Source of the DNA: Manduca sexta
Lineage: Eukaryota > Arthropoda > Insecta > Lepidoptera > Sphingidae
Length of the DNA stretch: 64,000 bases
Reading direction: 5' to 3'
Assembly: GCF_014839805.1 (NCBI RefSeq)
Contig: NC_051129.1
Location: 6,576,920 to 6,640,919 of the forward strand
Below the pieces are notes generated by a model. The model made no database searches. It had not been told where the DNA came from and saw nothing but the letters and a program-made list of their open reading frames with translations. Shown here piece by piece: positions 35,471 to 48,200 of this stretch (positions are counted from its first letter, which is position 1; every line of letters begins with the position of its first letter). The position numbers and the translations under genes are program-made.

Positions 35471-35678
35471 CTCTTTTCATTTAGCCTTTAACTAACCACT
35501 AAGCTGTCATTAAAATTTGACATTTAATTACTAGCTTAAATGTATATTTCCTATTTTTCTAATATTTCTTCAAATACCGGAAATACCGAAAATACCGGAA
35601 TACCGGAATTTATTTAAGGTCAATACCGAAAATACCGGTTTGGAAAAATGGTCCGGTATTGCGACCCCTAGTCGCACT

Positions 35679-36105
35679 GTATATAACTTCATAATCGAAT
35701 TATTTTGTTGCTAGTAAATATCTATCATAATAAATATATTATACTTAGACAAAGTAATCTTGAATCGATGAATCATGATAAGTAATAAATCTATGATATT
35801 ATAAATCTCTACGAAGGTTACTAACTAACGGGAATGCTCCCCAAAATTAGGGGAGAAATTAATGAGGAGATTTTATTTGGGGCGTTTTTGATTTTTATAT
35901 TAATTTTTTGCTATTTGTTTGCTGACCTTGTGATCGGGTTATAGTACAAATCCACCTTACTAATATTGAGGAATAAAATAAAACCACAAATGTCACGAGT
36001 TTTACTATAAACATAGGATTTTAACAATTGCTAACTAGGTCTTTGCCCTGTGCCAAGTATTGCTTACTGGAATTTTGGTTTATTTGTGTTGAATTGCTTG
36101 AACTT
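35679..36105. other. Intergenic sequence
   Basis: AT-rich with no coding or repeat signal that I recognise between the hAT-like target site and the foldback repeat. Confidence 0.4.
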
Positions 36106-36109
36106 CCTT

Positions 36110-36905
36110 AAGGTGGTAGCTCAAGGTCCATTTTCATACATTTTGTTTCGGCTTTAATCTGGGTAACTAAACAAGTATTGGCAAGTAAAGAATTTAAATT
36201 CACGTCTAGTTAGTGATTAGTTCTCGCAGTTGAAATACAATAACATAAGTGTTTCCATAAATTCTTTTTGACATTAGTGATTGGCAGTGTTACCAAAAAT
36301 ATTTAACTCCAACGTAAGGTAGAAAATAAACCCTAAAAAAATCTACTGAGTTTCCCAATATACATTTGGATATTAGAAAAACTTATAACTTATAAGGTAG
36401 TTGATGAATGAAAGGTTAAGGTGGTAGCTCAAGGTCCATTTTCATACATTTTGTTTCGGCTTTAATCTGGGTAACTAAACAAGTATTGGCAAGTAAAGAA
36501 TTTAAATTCACGTCTAGTTAGTGATTTGTGTTGAAAATTTCGTCATATTAAATTTTAAAGGCCGAAATATCCATGATTATTAATTATTTTTACATTTTTC
36601 TTTCAACTGCGAGAACTAATCACTAACTAGACGTGAATTTAAATTCTTTACTTGCCAATACTTGTTTAGTTACCCAGATTAAAGCCGAAACAAAATGTAT
36701 GAAAATGGACCTTGAGCTACCACCTTAACCTTTCATTCATCAACTACCTTATAAGTTATAAGTTTTTCTAATATCCAAATGTATATTGGGAAACTCAGTA
36801 GATTTTTTTAGGGTTTATTTTCTACCTTACGTTGGAGTTAAATATTTTTGGTAACACTGCCAATCACTAATGTCAAAAATAATTTATGGAAACACTTATG
36901 TTATT
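36110..36905. repeat. Large foldback (inverted) repeat upstream of Pka-R1
   Basis: The stretch about 36236-36525 reappears as its reverse complement at about 36619-36905, nearly perfectly, around a 75-base spacer. The last 110 bases of the left arm (from AAGGTGGTAGCTCAAGG to CTAGTTAGTGATT) are also present as a direct copy at 36110-36221. A 17-base block TTTCAACTGCGAGAACT next to the spacer on the right matches inverse text at 36222-36238. Order is therefore X-Y-Z-X, spacer, then inverse Y-X-Z. Either a foldback transposon or a rearranged insertion; arms would form a hairpin of about 290 bp. Confidence 0.85.
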
Positions 36906-37017
36906 GGCGTAAAGATAAAATAGGATGTTAAAAATATAAAATATTTCTTATAACAATAATTAATGTAAATTTTAGGGCTTAGATGTACGTTAATTATAAC
37001 TTTACAGTTGGCTGTTC

Positions 37018-40000
37018 ATGCAATTTTACTTGAATGACATGGAAGAGGAACAATGTTTACATGAATGTGAAAATTATATTCAGAGTCATAACATTCAATT
37101 ACTAATTAAAGATTGCATTGTACAATTATGTGTAAACAAACCCGAAAATCCTGTATCATTTCTAAGACAATATTTCCAAAAATTAGAAAGAGTAAGTATA
37201 ACCTTTTTAACTTTTGACCTGGTAACCATATAATATTAACTGGCTCATTACATGATCAAAAAGTGATTAAATTTGTGCTCAAAAAAAAGTATTTGGGCAA
37301 ATACGGCAGTCCAATAGTCGTTTGCTATTATATGTGGGGCACAATGTTAAGCCATCTGATGCCTTCTATGACATTGGTTTGAAACCAATAATATGCTATG
37401 TAGCATCATTGGACATTCTTGAATTTGGACATGTATAAACCAAAGTTAAGATTAGTCAACACCCAGTGCTACAAAACTAGTTATTTGAATCTGTATTGTG
37501 AGAAAATCCTTCTGACAGAGAATTAAGGTGCTACAGTAATCTTTTCAGCATGAAATGTAGGTAGCTTTGTTTTGACATTGTTTTTTTGTGATATAAGACA
37601 ACTATTTCAGTCAAGCTAGCCGTTCATGGCCTATAGTCATGTCATCACTGTGTGTTATATATATCACATAATATAATTAACCTGTTAGTTTTAATAATCA
37701 AAGGGTTAAGAAATTCAATGTTAAAAACTTTTAAACTGAACCTTAAGTTTTAAAAATTCATATAAGGTAAAGACAATTTTGTACAGTTTTCATTATTAAT
37801 GTTCAATAAATTTTATGTATATAGAATTTCTTATGTTAGATAAAAAGTTTCCTAAACAATTGTAGATAACAAGATTTTTGTCATAGGTAAACTGTAAATG
37901 TAATGTTTCAATATATTCAAGTTTTTGTTTCATTAATCAATACAAACTTCTTTTTAAGATGAGCTGTGCTCTATTTCATCCATGCTAGGGCAGAAGAAGA
38001 AAATGTAAAAAAATAAAATAATTACCACCATCTTTGGCTCTAAACTATCTTTACATAAAACTGAATGTAGCAAATAACAGCTATCTTCGAAATTGATTCA
38101 TTGGTTTAGTTCTGTTTGGAGTTCTAAAGAACAGTATTAAGATGCATTGTTGAATATTGAAGTTATAATGTTTGAAATTATAAAGCTACTGTGGTTTCCT
38201 GTTGTTCTGTTGTAACCAATGGTTGATAATGTATAATAGACAATATAATTTTCCTCTTTGAATTTGTTCAGTGTAAATCAAATCTAGTTAGTCACATAAA
38301 GCTTAGCAGATTATATAGTTCACAAGTTAATATATTTTGTTTAAATAAAATGGAATGGGATCCACAGGTAAATTCAAAATTATTGAAATCTTACTTCTTA
38401 CTTATATTGTAAATGTCAAAATTTGTAAAAATGGGTGGATATTTGTATGTTTCTGTTTGAATGGATTTCAATGAATTTGGCTCATGCATAGACCATGTCT
38501 AGAATATACCACGTCCTAGATTAACGCATAGGCTACTTTTTATACCAGTAATTAGCTCCCATGGATAAAATAGAATATAATTAACACAGATGGGATTGCA
38601 TTGTGCTGTTTTGGAGACCAATGTAACGGGAATAGCAACCATACATACCAGTCAATCCACAAGTAACATCAATTGTTATAAATATCAAATCTAATGTGCA
38701 ATTATTTCTATTGAATAAAGTGTTTTTTTAGGAGCAAGCAAAAGCTGCTGCGGCTGCTGCAGCAACATCAGAAGGTGAAGCAGATGGAGAGCTCTCACCA
38801 TTACCAGTATTAGGAGGGCAGTTACCCAGGCGACGAGGGGGCATTAGTGCTGAACCAGTCACAGAGGAGGATGCTACTAGTTATGTTAAAAAGGTATTCA
38901 ACATATTACTATCATCTATCTATTCTTTACTTCTATACTATTATATAGCGCTGAAAAGTTTGATTGTTTAAACATTCTAATCTCGGGAACCACCAGTTTG
39001 AATTTAAAAAATATTTTACTGTTGGATGACCCATTTATCGAGGAAGGCTATAGGCATTATACATCGAGCTCAGACCAACAGAAGCGGAGAATCAATGAAA
39101 AATGTTGCAAAAATGGGGAAATATGTTTTCCTTTTGAGTACTTCCGTTGCGTGTGCTGCGTAAACGATTAAACATACGTAACAACCAAGCACAACAGAAA
39201 TTTTCCTCTTAAAAAGATAAAAAAAAAGATAATTATAAAACAAAGATCCCTGCCACATCTGTCTGCCTGTCTGAACACGATAAACTCAAAACCTACCTAA
39301 TGGATGTGATGAAATTTGGTACAGAGATACTTAGAGGTGAGAGATAAAAGTAGCCTATGTTCTTCCGAGGGAAGGTTATAGGCTACTCTTATCTCGGAAA
39401 AAACTTTCACACATGCGAAACCGCGGGTATTACATAATATGAGCTAAATTGGTCTCAAATGTGCCATCCATGCTAAATTTAGGGTAGAGTTTAACACTAA
39501 TAGCCCATCTACTGCCACATAAACCCTTGACAGGCGGGCAATCATACTTTTAATATTCACTAATGATTCTGCAAACTTAAATTAATTTTCCATATCCTAT
39601 AAATATATAATTCATTTCCCGATTCTTGCGAAATGACTCATTCGGAATAGTTTAAAGGGCTTACATTAAGACTTCCCGATGCCAGTTCAAACCGCAGCGC
39701 GCGTAATCTTACCGTGCTTGGCACTCTGTTAACGTATTGAACCATGGCATACGGCTCACTATTCCTTTGTATATTATATTGTATATATGGAATAGACACA
39801 GGATTACACACTAAGCTGATCAATGTTCGCAAACTTAAATCTTATTTAGATTACACAGTAATTTTATATCTTTCCTATTAACATTTTGTGTCGTCTTAAG
39901 TCTGTTATCAAAACAGATTCGATGATAATCACCCTGAAAACTTAAAACACAACTAACTTTTGACTTCACTCAACCAAAGTCTTCTTACCAAAGCTCTTAC

Positions 40001-42829
40001 AAAAAGCAAGAGCTTTGGTAAGTACGGCTCGCAAAGGTAACAATAAAATGCAGAATGGATACTTTGTTAACAATAATTGTTATACTGCTACGAGGTTTAT
40101 GCCTTTCTTCGGTAACAGATTTAATAATTAACAATACACACATAGTTTATGAAGTATGACACTACTACTGTAATGGTACTGGTGGTAGATCTCTCATATG
40201 CGAGAGTCCGCCTGGGTAGGTATCACCGCAATGTCTTTTTCTACTACTAAGCAGCAGTGTTTAGTCACTGTTGTGTTTCGGTTTGCAGGGCATTGTAGCC
40301 AGTGTAACTAATGGACATAATGAGGCTTAACATCTCATGTCTCAGGATGGCGAGCACAGTGGAATATTAAACAATACTTTGTAAATCAAGGTATTGGATA
40401 GTGTTTCTACTGTTTTAGGCGGTCGTATCGCTAACTATCAGGCGAAGGGCAAGCTCGTCTCGTCATTCAAAGCATTTTTTTTTTATTAATTAGCTTACAA
40501 TTTTTAGGTGGTGCCAAAAGATTATAAAACGATGGGCGCTTTATCTCGTGCTATAGCCTCAAATGTATTATTTACCCATCTGGATGAATCGGAGCGCGCA
40601 GATATGTTCGATGCAATGTTCCCCGTGCAATGTCTTCCTGGAGAGACTGTCATCCGCCAGGGAGATGAAGGCGACAACTTTTATATTATAGATTCGGGAG
40701 AAGTTGAGGTATGTATAAGATTTTTTAAATACTATCGGTTGGCCACAACTTCATTCGCGTAAACTAAAAAAATATAATTGAAAGGTTTATTGTAAAGTTT
40801 ATTACCTAATCCCAATTTTGATTTCCTGTAGAATTGTCAAAATATGTCCTGAGTCTAAAAAGAAAACTACCAATTTACATAGCTACCAATGCATGGGATA
40901 TCTAAAAATTATCTTTTGATAATTAACCATTTTCTGCAATAGAAACAATTTTAAATTGTAGTTATAATGCTCTTGAAAAAATATGATGTTCTTGAAGGTG
41001 CTCGTAAATGGTGAGCCGGTGACCACGATTGGTGAAGGCGGCAGTTTCGGTGAGTTGGCGCTGATCTATGGAACGCCGCGTGCTGCTACGGTGCGCGCGC
41101 GCACCTCTCTCAAACTGTGGGGGCTCGACCGCGACTCTTACCGACGCATACTCATGGGATCCACGATTAGGAAGCGACGCATGTACGACGAGTTCTTATC
41201 TCGAGTTTCGATATTAGGTATGTTTTAATTTCACTTTTATCATTTAGTTAGAAAGTTATAGTGGTAGCCTCATCGTACACAAAGGTAATCATTATTTGTC
41301 TACAATGATGTTCCTATCAGTTCCTTTGCCATCCTATATTAAAAAAGCAGGAAAATGCTATTGAGTATGTATCTTTCTTTGATAGCCAATCGCCAAAGTC
41401 AAACAATCTGTTAAAATAATTATCACTCTTGAGGAATTTTATAATGATATCGACACTAAATGTGTCATGGCGTTGAAAAACGTCTAAAAATATTTTTATA
41501 GAAGTATTGTTATTTACAGATGTCAAGGGCGTTGAAAACACAAAATATCCACCTCAGAAGTCAAAACTATTTTAACAGTATAAGTTTTACGCTTCATAAC
41601 TGATTTGTCTATTTATTGCAGAAAGTTTAGAAAAATGGGAAAGATTGACTGTTGCCGATGCACTAGAACCAGTATCATTTTCTGATGGAGAAACCATAGT
41701 ACGCCAAGGGGAGCCTGGGAATGATTTTTATATCATTGTTGAAGGTAAAATATTGTTTAATTTTCAGAAAATGTATTTGAGTCAAAATTATTCTACCACT
41801 ATGTCACAAAAAAAATGCTGTAAGTTCTAATTCGTCTTATGTGGTGCAGCGTGCTTATGTGACAGCATTTCAGTACCAACGTCGCACTTTTTATATAAAC
41901 CTTTAATCATTGATAAAATCATGTCAACATGTAAGGAGGATCTAAGGGGATATAGTCATTTAAAGCATAAATTCAAGTACGGGAAGTTAGTTAAATGAAC
42001 ATAATGTGCTAATAATACATAACTTAGGTATTTATGCATAGGTACTGCAGTAGTTTTGCAACAACGTAGTGGACAGGGAGAGGAAGCCGCCGTTGAAGTC
42101 GGCAGACTCGGGCCGTCGGACTACTTCGGGGAAATAGCGTTGTTACTGGACCGGCCGCGCGCCGCCACCGTCCGCGCCGCCGGCCCGCTCAAGTGCGTCA
42201 AGCTCGACCGCGCCAGGTACGTCGTGCGTCGCCGATGCAACTCTAAGCACCCTCTAATACATATCACCACGTTCCTACAACGTCAAAGTAGTGCGCTTGA
42301 CGGTCCTCTCAGTAAAACCTGCATTACTGTAATATAAAAAGAAAAACTGTCGCCATAAACCACTACAATCTAAAATATAATTAAACTTTATATATTATAT
42401 GGTTTAATAAATATATTAAAAGACATGTAATGTAATCTTTTCGATTCGTATTTTTACGTTTATATGCTCGTTAAATATTATTTAAAAACCGGTGCTTAGT
42501 GTATAAAGTAGCTGAGTAAATAAAAATAGTCTAATAGTTATCCAATTGTCTCACTTACTTCGAAGTCGCAGTTCGAGGCAATGGGAAGATCATAGGCTAC
42601 TTTCTATCCCGGGACATTTCACGCGGGCGAAGCCGTGGGCATTTAGTCATAATTCTACCACACGATGAGACAAACAAGTAATAATTTCACTTCTGCTGTT
42701 ATTACTGACAATAATATCCTAAATTGTGACATTTTTCTTTGCAGGTTTGAGAGAGTGCTGGGACTTTGTGCCGATATTTTAAAACGCAATATTGCAAAAT
42801 ACAATTGTTTTGTTTCAATTTCTGTCTAG
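37018..42829 (+). CDS. Pka-R1: cAMP-dependent protein kinase type I regulatory subunit
   Basis: Seven exons join in frame to 379 residues, normal for the family: 37018-37191, 38732-38893, 40508-40708, 40998-41217, 41622-41744, 42042-42216, 42745-42829. The N-terminal dimerisation/docking helix is clear ([24 protein letters not shown], split here as IKDCIVQLC and [10 protein letters not shown]). The pseudosubstrate inhibitor is RRRGGISAE. Two cyclic-nucleotide-binding domains follow, with phosphate-binding cassettes [16 protein letters not shown] and [16 protein letters not shown]. It ends with [19 protein letters not shown]. In the family it dimerises, binds two catalytic subunits and releases them on cAMP binding. 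All introns are GT-AG. The start at 37018 may be replaced by an upstream alternative first exon, since an acceptor-like TTTACAG lies at 37001-37007. Confidence 0.95.
38383..38640 (+). repeat. Dispersed repeat fragment in Pka-R1 intron 1
   Basis: Text like TACTTATATTGTAAATGTC then GGATTTCAATGAATTTGG and ATTAACGCATAGGCTAC belongs to a family of lepidopteran dispersed repeats; a related start occurs in Tpr intron 1 near 27786. Confidence 0.4.
38932..39432 (+). mobile_element. Older Helitron relative in Pka-R1 intron 2
   Basis: Begins TCTATACTATTATATAGCG and keeps landmarks of the family (ATCTCGGGAAC, TTGGATGACCCA, CTTCCGTTGCGTG, TGCGTAAACG), but the 3' end is decayed at ACATGCGAAACCGCGGG. One internal unit only. 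Confidence 0.6.
39984..40022. repeat. Perfect 15-bp hairpin in Pka-R1 intron 2
   Basis: CTTACCAAAGCTCTT, a 9-base loop, then AAGAGCTTTGGTAAG. All 15 positions pair. Confidence 0.85.
40174..40490 (+). mobile_element. SINE-like fragment in Pka-R1 intron 2
   Basis: Contains the sequence order typical of moth SINEs: GGTGGTAG...GAGTCCGCCTGGGTAGGTA, then CACCGCAATGTC, GTGTTTCGGTTTGCAGGGC, an ATCTCATGTCTCAGGATGG block, and CAGGCGAAGGGCAAGCTCGTC, ending in a T run at about 40477-40486. Confidence 0.6.
42570..42650 (+). repeat. Decayed Helitron 3' end in Pka-R1 intron 6
   Basis: GGGAAGATCATAGGCTAC then TATCCCGGGACATT and CACGCGGGCGAAGCCGTGGGCA, followed by TTTAGT in place of CTAGT. Confidence 0.45.
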
Positions 42830-44813
42830 ATTGATTTTAACGTGTTTGACGTTATGTACTTTTCATCTAGCGTCTAGATTCTAGAGCTTGCCATGCGAGG
42901 CATTCGGATTATTTTTTGTGTTGTAGAATAACAATAGCAATTGTTGATGTGTTGATGTTCATGAGTACAGTTTGTCATTTTATGTTTTTAAAATAACAAT
43001 GTTTCGTACAATAAACTTAGAGTTATAATTCCCTTTACAGAATATTTTTCCGTCGCAATACAATGTTTTTAATAAGAGATGCTGTATCGTGTATGCCTGT
43101 ACATAGTGTTGGCTATTATTTAAATGACTATAGTCTCATTTATACAGTTATTGCAATATGAATATCACCGTTTGATTTGAAATAAATATTCTAACAGTAT
43201 TTATGTATTGCATCGGCAGGTATTGTCGCATCACTTGGCCCGCAAATATTTATTTAACTAATCACTGCCCATACTAGGTAATTATTACGTTTTCGGATGT
43301 AGATAAAATCTGTGTGGGAATAGTTACCATGTCGTTGGAGACGATGATATAAAAATATCACAAAAAGTCATGAATGACTTATAAATTTTTTTCCGCGTTT
43401 TTCTTGACACAAATAAAGAGGCGAGCAAATGCCTTCCAGTTGTCGGTGTATTTGAGTTATGTGACAATATCTATACGAGACTAATAGACTACATGCAGTC
43501 TACATTATTTAAAATAAATAAATATTTAATCGAATTGCACTGCTAGCGGACACAGTGATTTAAATAGTAATTTGTTTGGTGGCTGAGCAAATTAGCCAAG
43601 TCTTCTGATAACCATTTTCTGATTAATGATGTGTTCAAAAGATGTAAAATCTTTAAAGAAACCCCCGCTATATTATTCGACGATACAACATTTCAAATCG
43701 ATGTCGATAATAGCACGCATTAATCCTTAAAATAGATATTTTAACCTGAACTATATTTTGTGAAATATTATTGTACAGTCCTGTTATTCTCACTGATGAA
43801 AATTGAAGAAATGCGAGTTAGATGTACGCGGATGACGAACACCTGTCCTGGAAATTTGGACATGCCGCGCTACTCCAGTCACTGTTTTGCGCATATTTAA
43901 TTTCTTTGTGATAGCCGTTCGTACAAATTGGATTTCTGGATAATTGGATGAACAGATTATATGCGCGTGTAAGAGCGTCGTACCTACAAAGGCGTACCAA
44001 AGTATTTATGAGCTAATGGCGAATCATTACTACGTGACCATTGCCATACCTACAATAGTTGATTTAGAGCCGTTTTCAATAAACGATCTCAATCTTAATC
44101 TTCAATCCGATTTGGAGAATGAACATTGGTTCATTAGATTTAGATTGCTAAATATGTCATTTGTAAGTATGTTAAAAATACTTCGTTCTGATTGGTCCAT
44201 TTTTGAGGTAGGTCGAAAAAAGCGATTGGGAATGTTTATTAATAATAAATAAAACTGTAAATTGCGATAACTGCGTGAATTTTAAAATTATATAACTACT
44301 TACCTACTATAAAAATAACATTGAAATATATTGTAATACAAATAATGTTGTTACGTCGAGGTTAATTTACTATAGAGAGTATTTAATAACACCGATTAAT
44401 TGATAGTATGAAAAATGAAATGTCTAGGTACATATCTAAAACCTAGTTCATAGAATTGTTTGTAATTGAATACTTACCACGAAAAAATATTTTTTCTTTT
44501 TTAAGAAATGCTTATAACTTTTGTTGTGAACTTATCATACATAATAATAAAAAAAATATATTATTTCAAACTTGACTTTTAATTTACGTTACTTACGTTT
44601 GAGAACAGTAAAAGAAAATAAGTATTTATTGTAGGATTTGTAGCAAAGCTCCACGATCAACACAGTGGCGGATTTACAGATTTGCGGCAAGTAGAATACT
44701 TAAATTATGCCTCTACGCTCAAGTCTTTATTCACAATCAGATTATGTATACACTCCTTTTATTGACAATGAAATTGTAACTATACTTTTAACTGACTTCC
44801 AGAAAAGTACTAC
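42830..44813. other. Pka-R1 3' UTR and intergenic sequence
   Basis: After the poly(A) signal no coding gene is recognised. A 102-codon frame at 43944-44252 has no known motif and no neighbouring splice context, so it is not called. The stretch ends at the CTAC target duplication of the LTR element. Confidence 0.4.
43010..43015 (+). promoter_or_regulatory. Poly(A) signal of Pka-R1
   Basis: AATAAA 181 bases after the stop codon; a second AATAAA-like hexamer occurs near 43181. Confidence 0.45.
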
Positions 44814-45091
44814 TATAAACAAGTGAAAACTCGTACATCAATCAAACTATATTTTTTTATTGGGAGAAAACAATTACTTAGGAGACAAATATGTATACAT
44901 CACACGGGGCTAGTCGTGCGCGCGCCTGTCATCCACCGCCAACTTGTGACAGAGTTCACACGTAAGCATCACGTCGCGCTCCAATTGGCGGAGCGCATAT
45001 ATCACGTCATCGGGAGCGAATGGCAGTGCGTTATTCGTACGAGTCCGCGAAGAGCTCGAGATTTAAACCGAAAGCGGATACCTTCGTTACA
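44814..45091 (-). repeat. 3' LTR of the Gypsy element
   Basis: 278 bp. On the element strand starts TGTAACGAAGG and ends TTGTTTATA. Shares long identical blocks with the other LTR, but lacks about 27 bases present there. Confidence 0.9.
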
Positions 45092-45103
45092 GCCTCCCCC
45101 TCT
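45092..45103 (-). other. Polypurine tract of the Gypsy element
   Basis: AGAGGGGGAGGC on the element strand, directly before the 3' LTR. Confidence 0.75.
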
Positions 45104-45276
45104 AATGCAAACAATGCGCCCACGCGTTTGGAATAGCTATTCAAATTTCAATTTGTCGTCTTAGCAGCGTGCAGCACATCGTCCAATTAAAGAGCTCTTT
45201 ACACAGCTATAAAAATATAAAAAAACAACCCACAAAAGTATACGAGCATCCCCAAAGGCTACTTGCCCATAAAAAA

Positions 45277-48200
45277 CTAACAGTTTTTCCGCGGGCGACC
45301 TCTTCCACGTTTTTCGCGTACCGGAGATTCCGACTGGCCGACAAATGGTGTCAGCTGAGACACATGATACTTCCCTAAAGTATCGCCGTCGCCGTTCTCA
45401 AGGCGATAAGTAGTACTACTCAACACTTCTTTTATGACATAAAGTCCGTCGCGTCGCGGTATGAATTTAGGGGTTTGACCACGAACAGTATCGTTGGACC
45501 CATGAGTTTTTAGCAACACTAGATCGCCCACTTTGTAGTCAGGTGCGGGCCGACGTTTCTCGTCCGCGTACCTTTTCTGAATTGCCTGAGCCTTTTCATG
45601 CGCATCTCTTGCATCGATTAAGACCGTTGTCAGACGTCTCAGGTAGGGCGTGACGTTAGCCACAAACCTGTTGCCATTCAGAATAGTGCGCATGTCGTGC
45701 ACGACATCTGCAGGCGCGCGAATCTCTCGTCCAAATGTAAGCATAGCCGGAGAAAACGATATACTATGTGTAACGGCTGAGTTCATCGCGAACCTGACAG
45801 CAGCCAAATGAACATCCCAAGTAGAATGGTCTTGACCGACGTAGGCAGCTAGCTGTGGTTTTAGGTCGCGGTTTTTGCGTTCGACCGGGTTCGCCTCAGG
45901 GTGATAGTAAGGTGTCAGTGCCTGATCTATACCAAATGCAAAGCATACCTGTTGCATTACCTCGCTGATAAACTGCACGCCGTTATCGCTAATGAGCCTG
46001 CGAGGAACACCATAGCGTAAGAAAACTTCATTGGTTAAAGTTTCGGCACAAAGAATACTCGTAGCACTCTGCAATGGAAACAGCTCCACCCATCTGGAAC
46101 AAACATCTTCGGCAATAAGGATCCAACGGTTACCCGACTTTGTGACGGGAAGGGGACCGAACAGGTCTACAGCAACTACCTCAAACCTTTGCGCTGCAGC
46201 TGGGGACTGCACCAACCCCGCTGGTTTACGTGCGTCAACTTTGTAACGTTGACACGAAGTACACTGTTTGACATAATCAGTCACGGATGCCCTCATGCCT
46301 GGCCAATAATAACGCGAAGCGATGCGCTGCAGAGTACGCTCAACACCTAGATGACCTGCTGTCGGGGCGTCGTGGTAGTCAAACAGAATTTTGGGTCGGT
46401 TGGTCGGGACTACGAGACAGGCATCGTCGTCGTCGCTAGGCTCCGGTTTGTACCTGTAAAGTACACCGTCGGACATGATATAACCGCGGTCTGCCCACGG
46501 TCTCCCCCTTAACGGTTCGTCCGTTGCTTCCAAGTCCTCCATAATCTTTTTGACGTCTGGATCTTGGAGCTGCAGGTCTCTGTAGTTGGACACACTTTCT
46601 GACGGGACATCAACAACTGCGTGACATAGGTCGCAACGGCCCGCCTCCTCTGTACAGGCGGGGCGTGACAGTGTGTCGGCGATTACATTCGACTTACCGG
46701 GGGTGTACTCGATGCGCAGGTCAAATTCCTGTAGAGTAAGCGCCCACCGAGTCAAACGACCGCTCGGAGACTTAACGCTCATCAACCACTTCAGCGGTTG
46801 ATGGTCTGATTTAACAATAATCTGTGCTCCTTCAATATAACTGCGGAACTTAGCGACGGCCCACACTACAGCTAGTGCTTCCCTCTCATTTGTCGTGTAG
46901 TTCCGTTCAGCCTGGGTTAACAGGCGGCTAGCGTATTCTACGGGGCGCTCATCGGGCCCCTCCTCCTGCATTAGGACCGCCCCGAGACAGTAGCCCCTGC
47001 TGTCGGTCCTAAGGATAAACGGTTGGGTGTGGTCAGCTTGCCGCAATATCGGCGCGGACACCAAAAGCTGCTTAAGGTGATCGAATGCGGAGTGTTCTTC
47101 AACCGACCAACGCCAAACACTCCCCTTCTTTAACAGTGCCGTCAATGGCCTGGCTATTTCGGCATAGTTTGGTATAAAACGCCTAAACCAACTTGATGTT
47201 TGCAAGAAACATTTGAGATGCTTTAGATTCGTCGGCTTAGCCGTGTCATTGATAGCAGCTGTCTTTTCGGGGTCCACCTGGATACCGCCTGGTACGATCA
47301 GGTGCCCAAGAAACTGGACAGAATCACGAGCGAAGACACTTTTGGTGCGGTTCACTCGCAAGTTAAATAATTCTAGCCTATCAAAAACGGCTTGCAGGTC
47401 CTCCAAGTGCTTGGTGAAAGAATCAGAAAGGACAATTAGATCATCGAGACAACATAAAAGAGTAGTACCTGGTAGGTTAGATTTAAATCTATCCATCAGG
47501 CGCTGGAAAGTAGCCCCGGAATTGCGGAGGCCCATCGGCATCCGCTTGAACCTAAAGGTACCGAGCGGAGTGATGAACGCAGTTTTGTCGCGATCTTCCT
47601 CTGCCACAGACACCTGAAAATATCCGGATTGCAAATCAAGAGTTGTCATGAAATTTGTCGTCTTAGCAGCGTGCAGCACATCGTCCATGCGCGGCAACGG
47701 GTATCTATCGGGCTCTGTAACAGCATTTAGCTTCCGATAGTCTATACAAAGTCGTGCGCTTCCATCCTTCTTAGGGACCAGGACGATGTTGGCTGCCCAC
47801 GGGAACTCGCACTCCTCGATAACGTCAGCGCGCTGCAGTTTGTCCAACTCTTTCTCCAAAATGGCCACCTTTGCAGGTGACATGCGGTATGGTTGAGAAG
47901 CTATGGGTTCTTGCTTCTCGTCCGTCTTAATGCGATGCGTAATAAAACCAGTAGGCTCACCTTCCACAGCGAAACGGCTGGCGTACCTGGCGATCATCTC
48001 ATTCATCTGGGCCCGTTGTTCTTCGGACAGATGGGCACCTTCATTGGGCCTCAAGCTCAAAGGCGAGGCGTCGGTGCAAAGAAGGTCCGCTCCTCCTTCG
48101 GACTTTACACTGTACGATCGCACGAAGTCGTACACGCGGTCGGGTGTAGAGGTGAAACTCCACTTGCTTTCCAGTAAGTTGATCGCAATGCCGGCACGCT

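Larger units (their letters stand above)
32049..35670. mobile_element. hAT-like element enlarged by nested insertions
   Basis: TAGGGGTCGCAA at the left and its inverse TTGCGACCCCTA at the right form 12-bp inverted repeats, flanked on both sides by the 8-bp GTCGCACT (32041-32048, 35671-35678). An 8-bp duplication and this type of TIR are characteristic of hAT elements. Subterminal regions are packed with CCGGTATT/AATACCGG motifs in both orientations (32061-32166 and 35573-35660), as expected for transposase binding sites. No hAT transposase is present. A Helitron (32276-33047) and a non-LTR fragment (33480-35470) fill most of the interior. Confidence 0.8.

Noticed and set aside
43944..44252. 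102-codon open frame after Pka-R1
   Set aside because: No family motif, no splice context, no poly(A) arrangement; cannot be supported.
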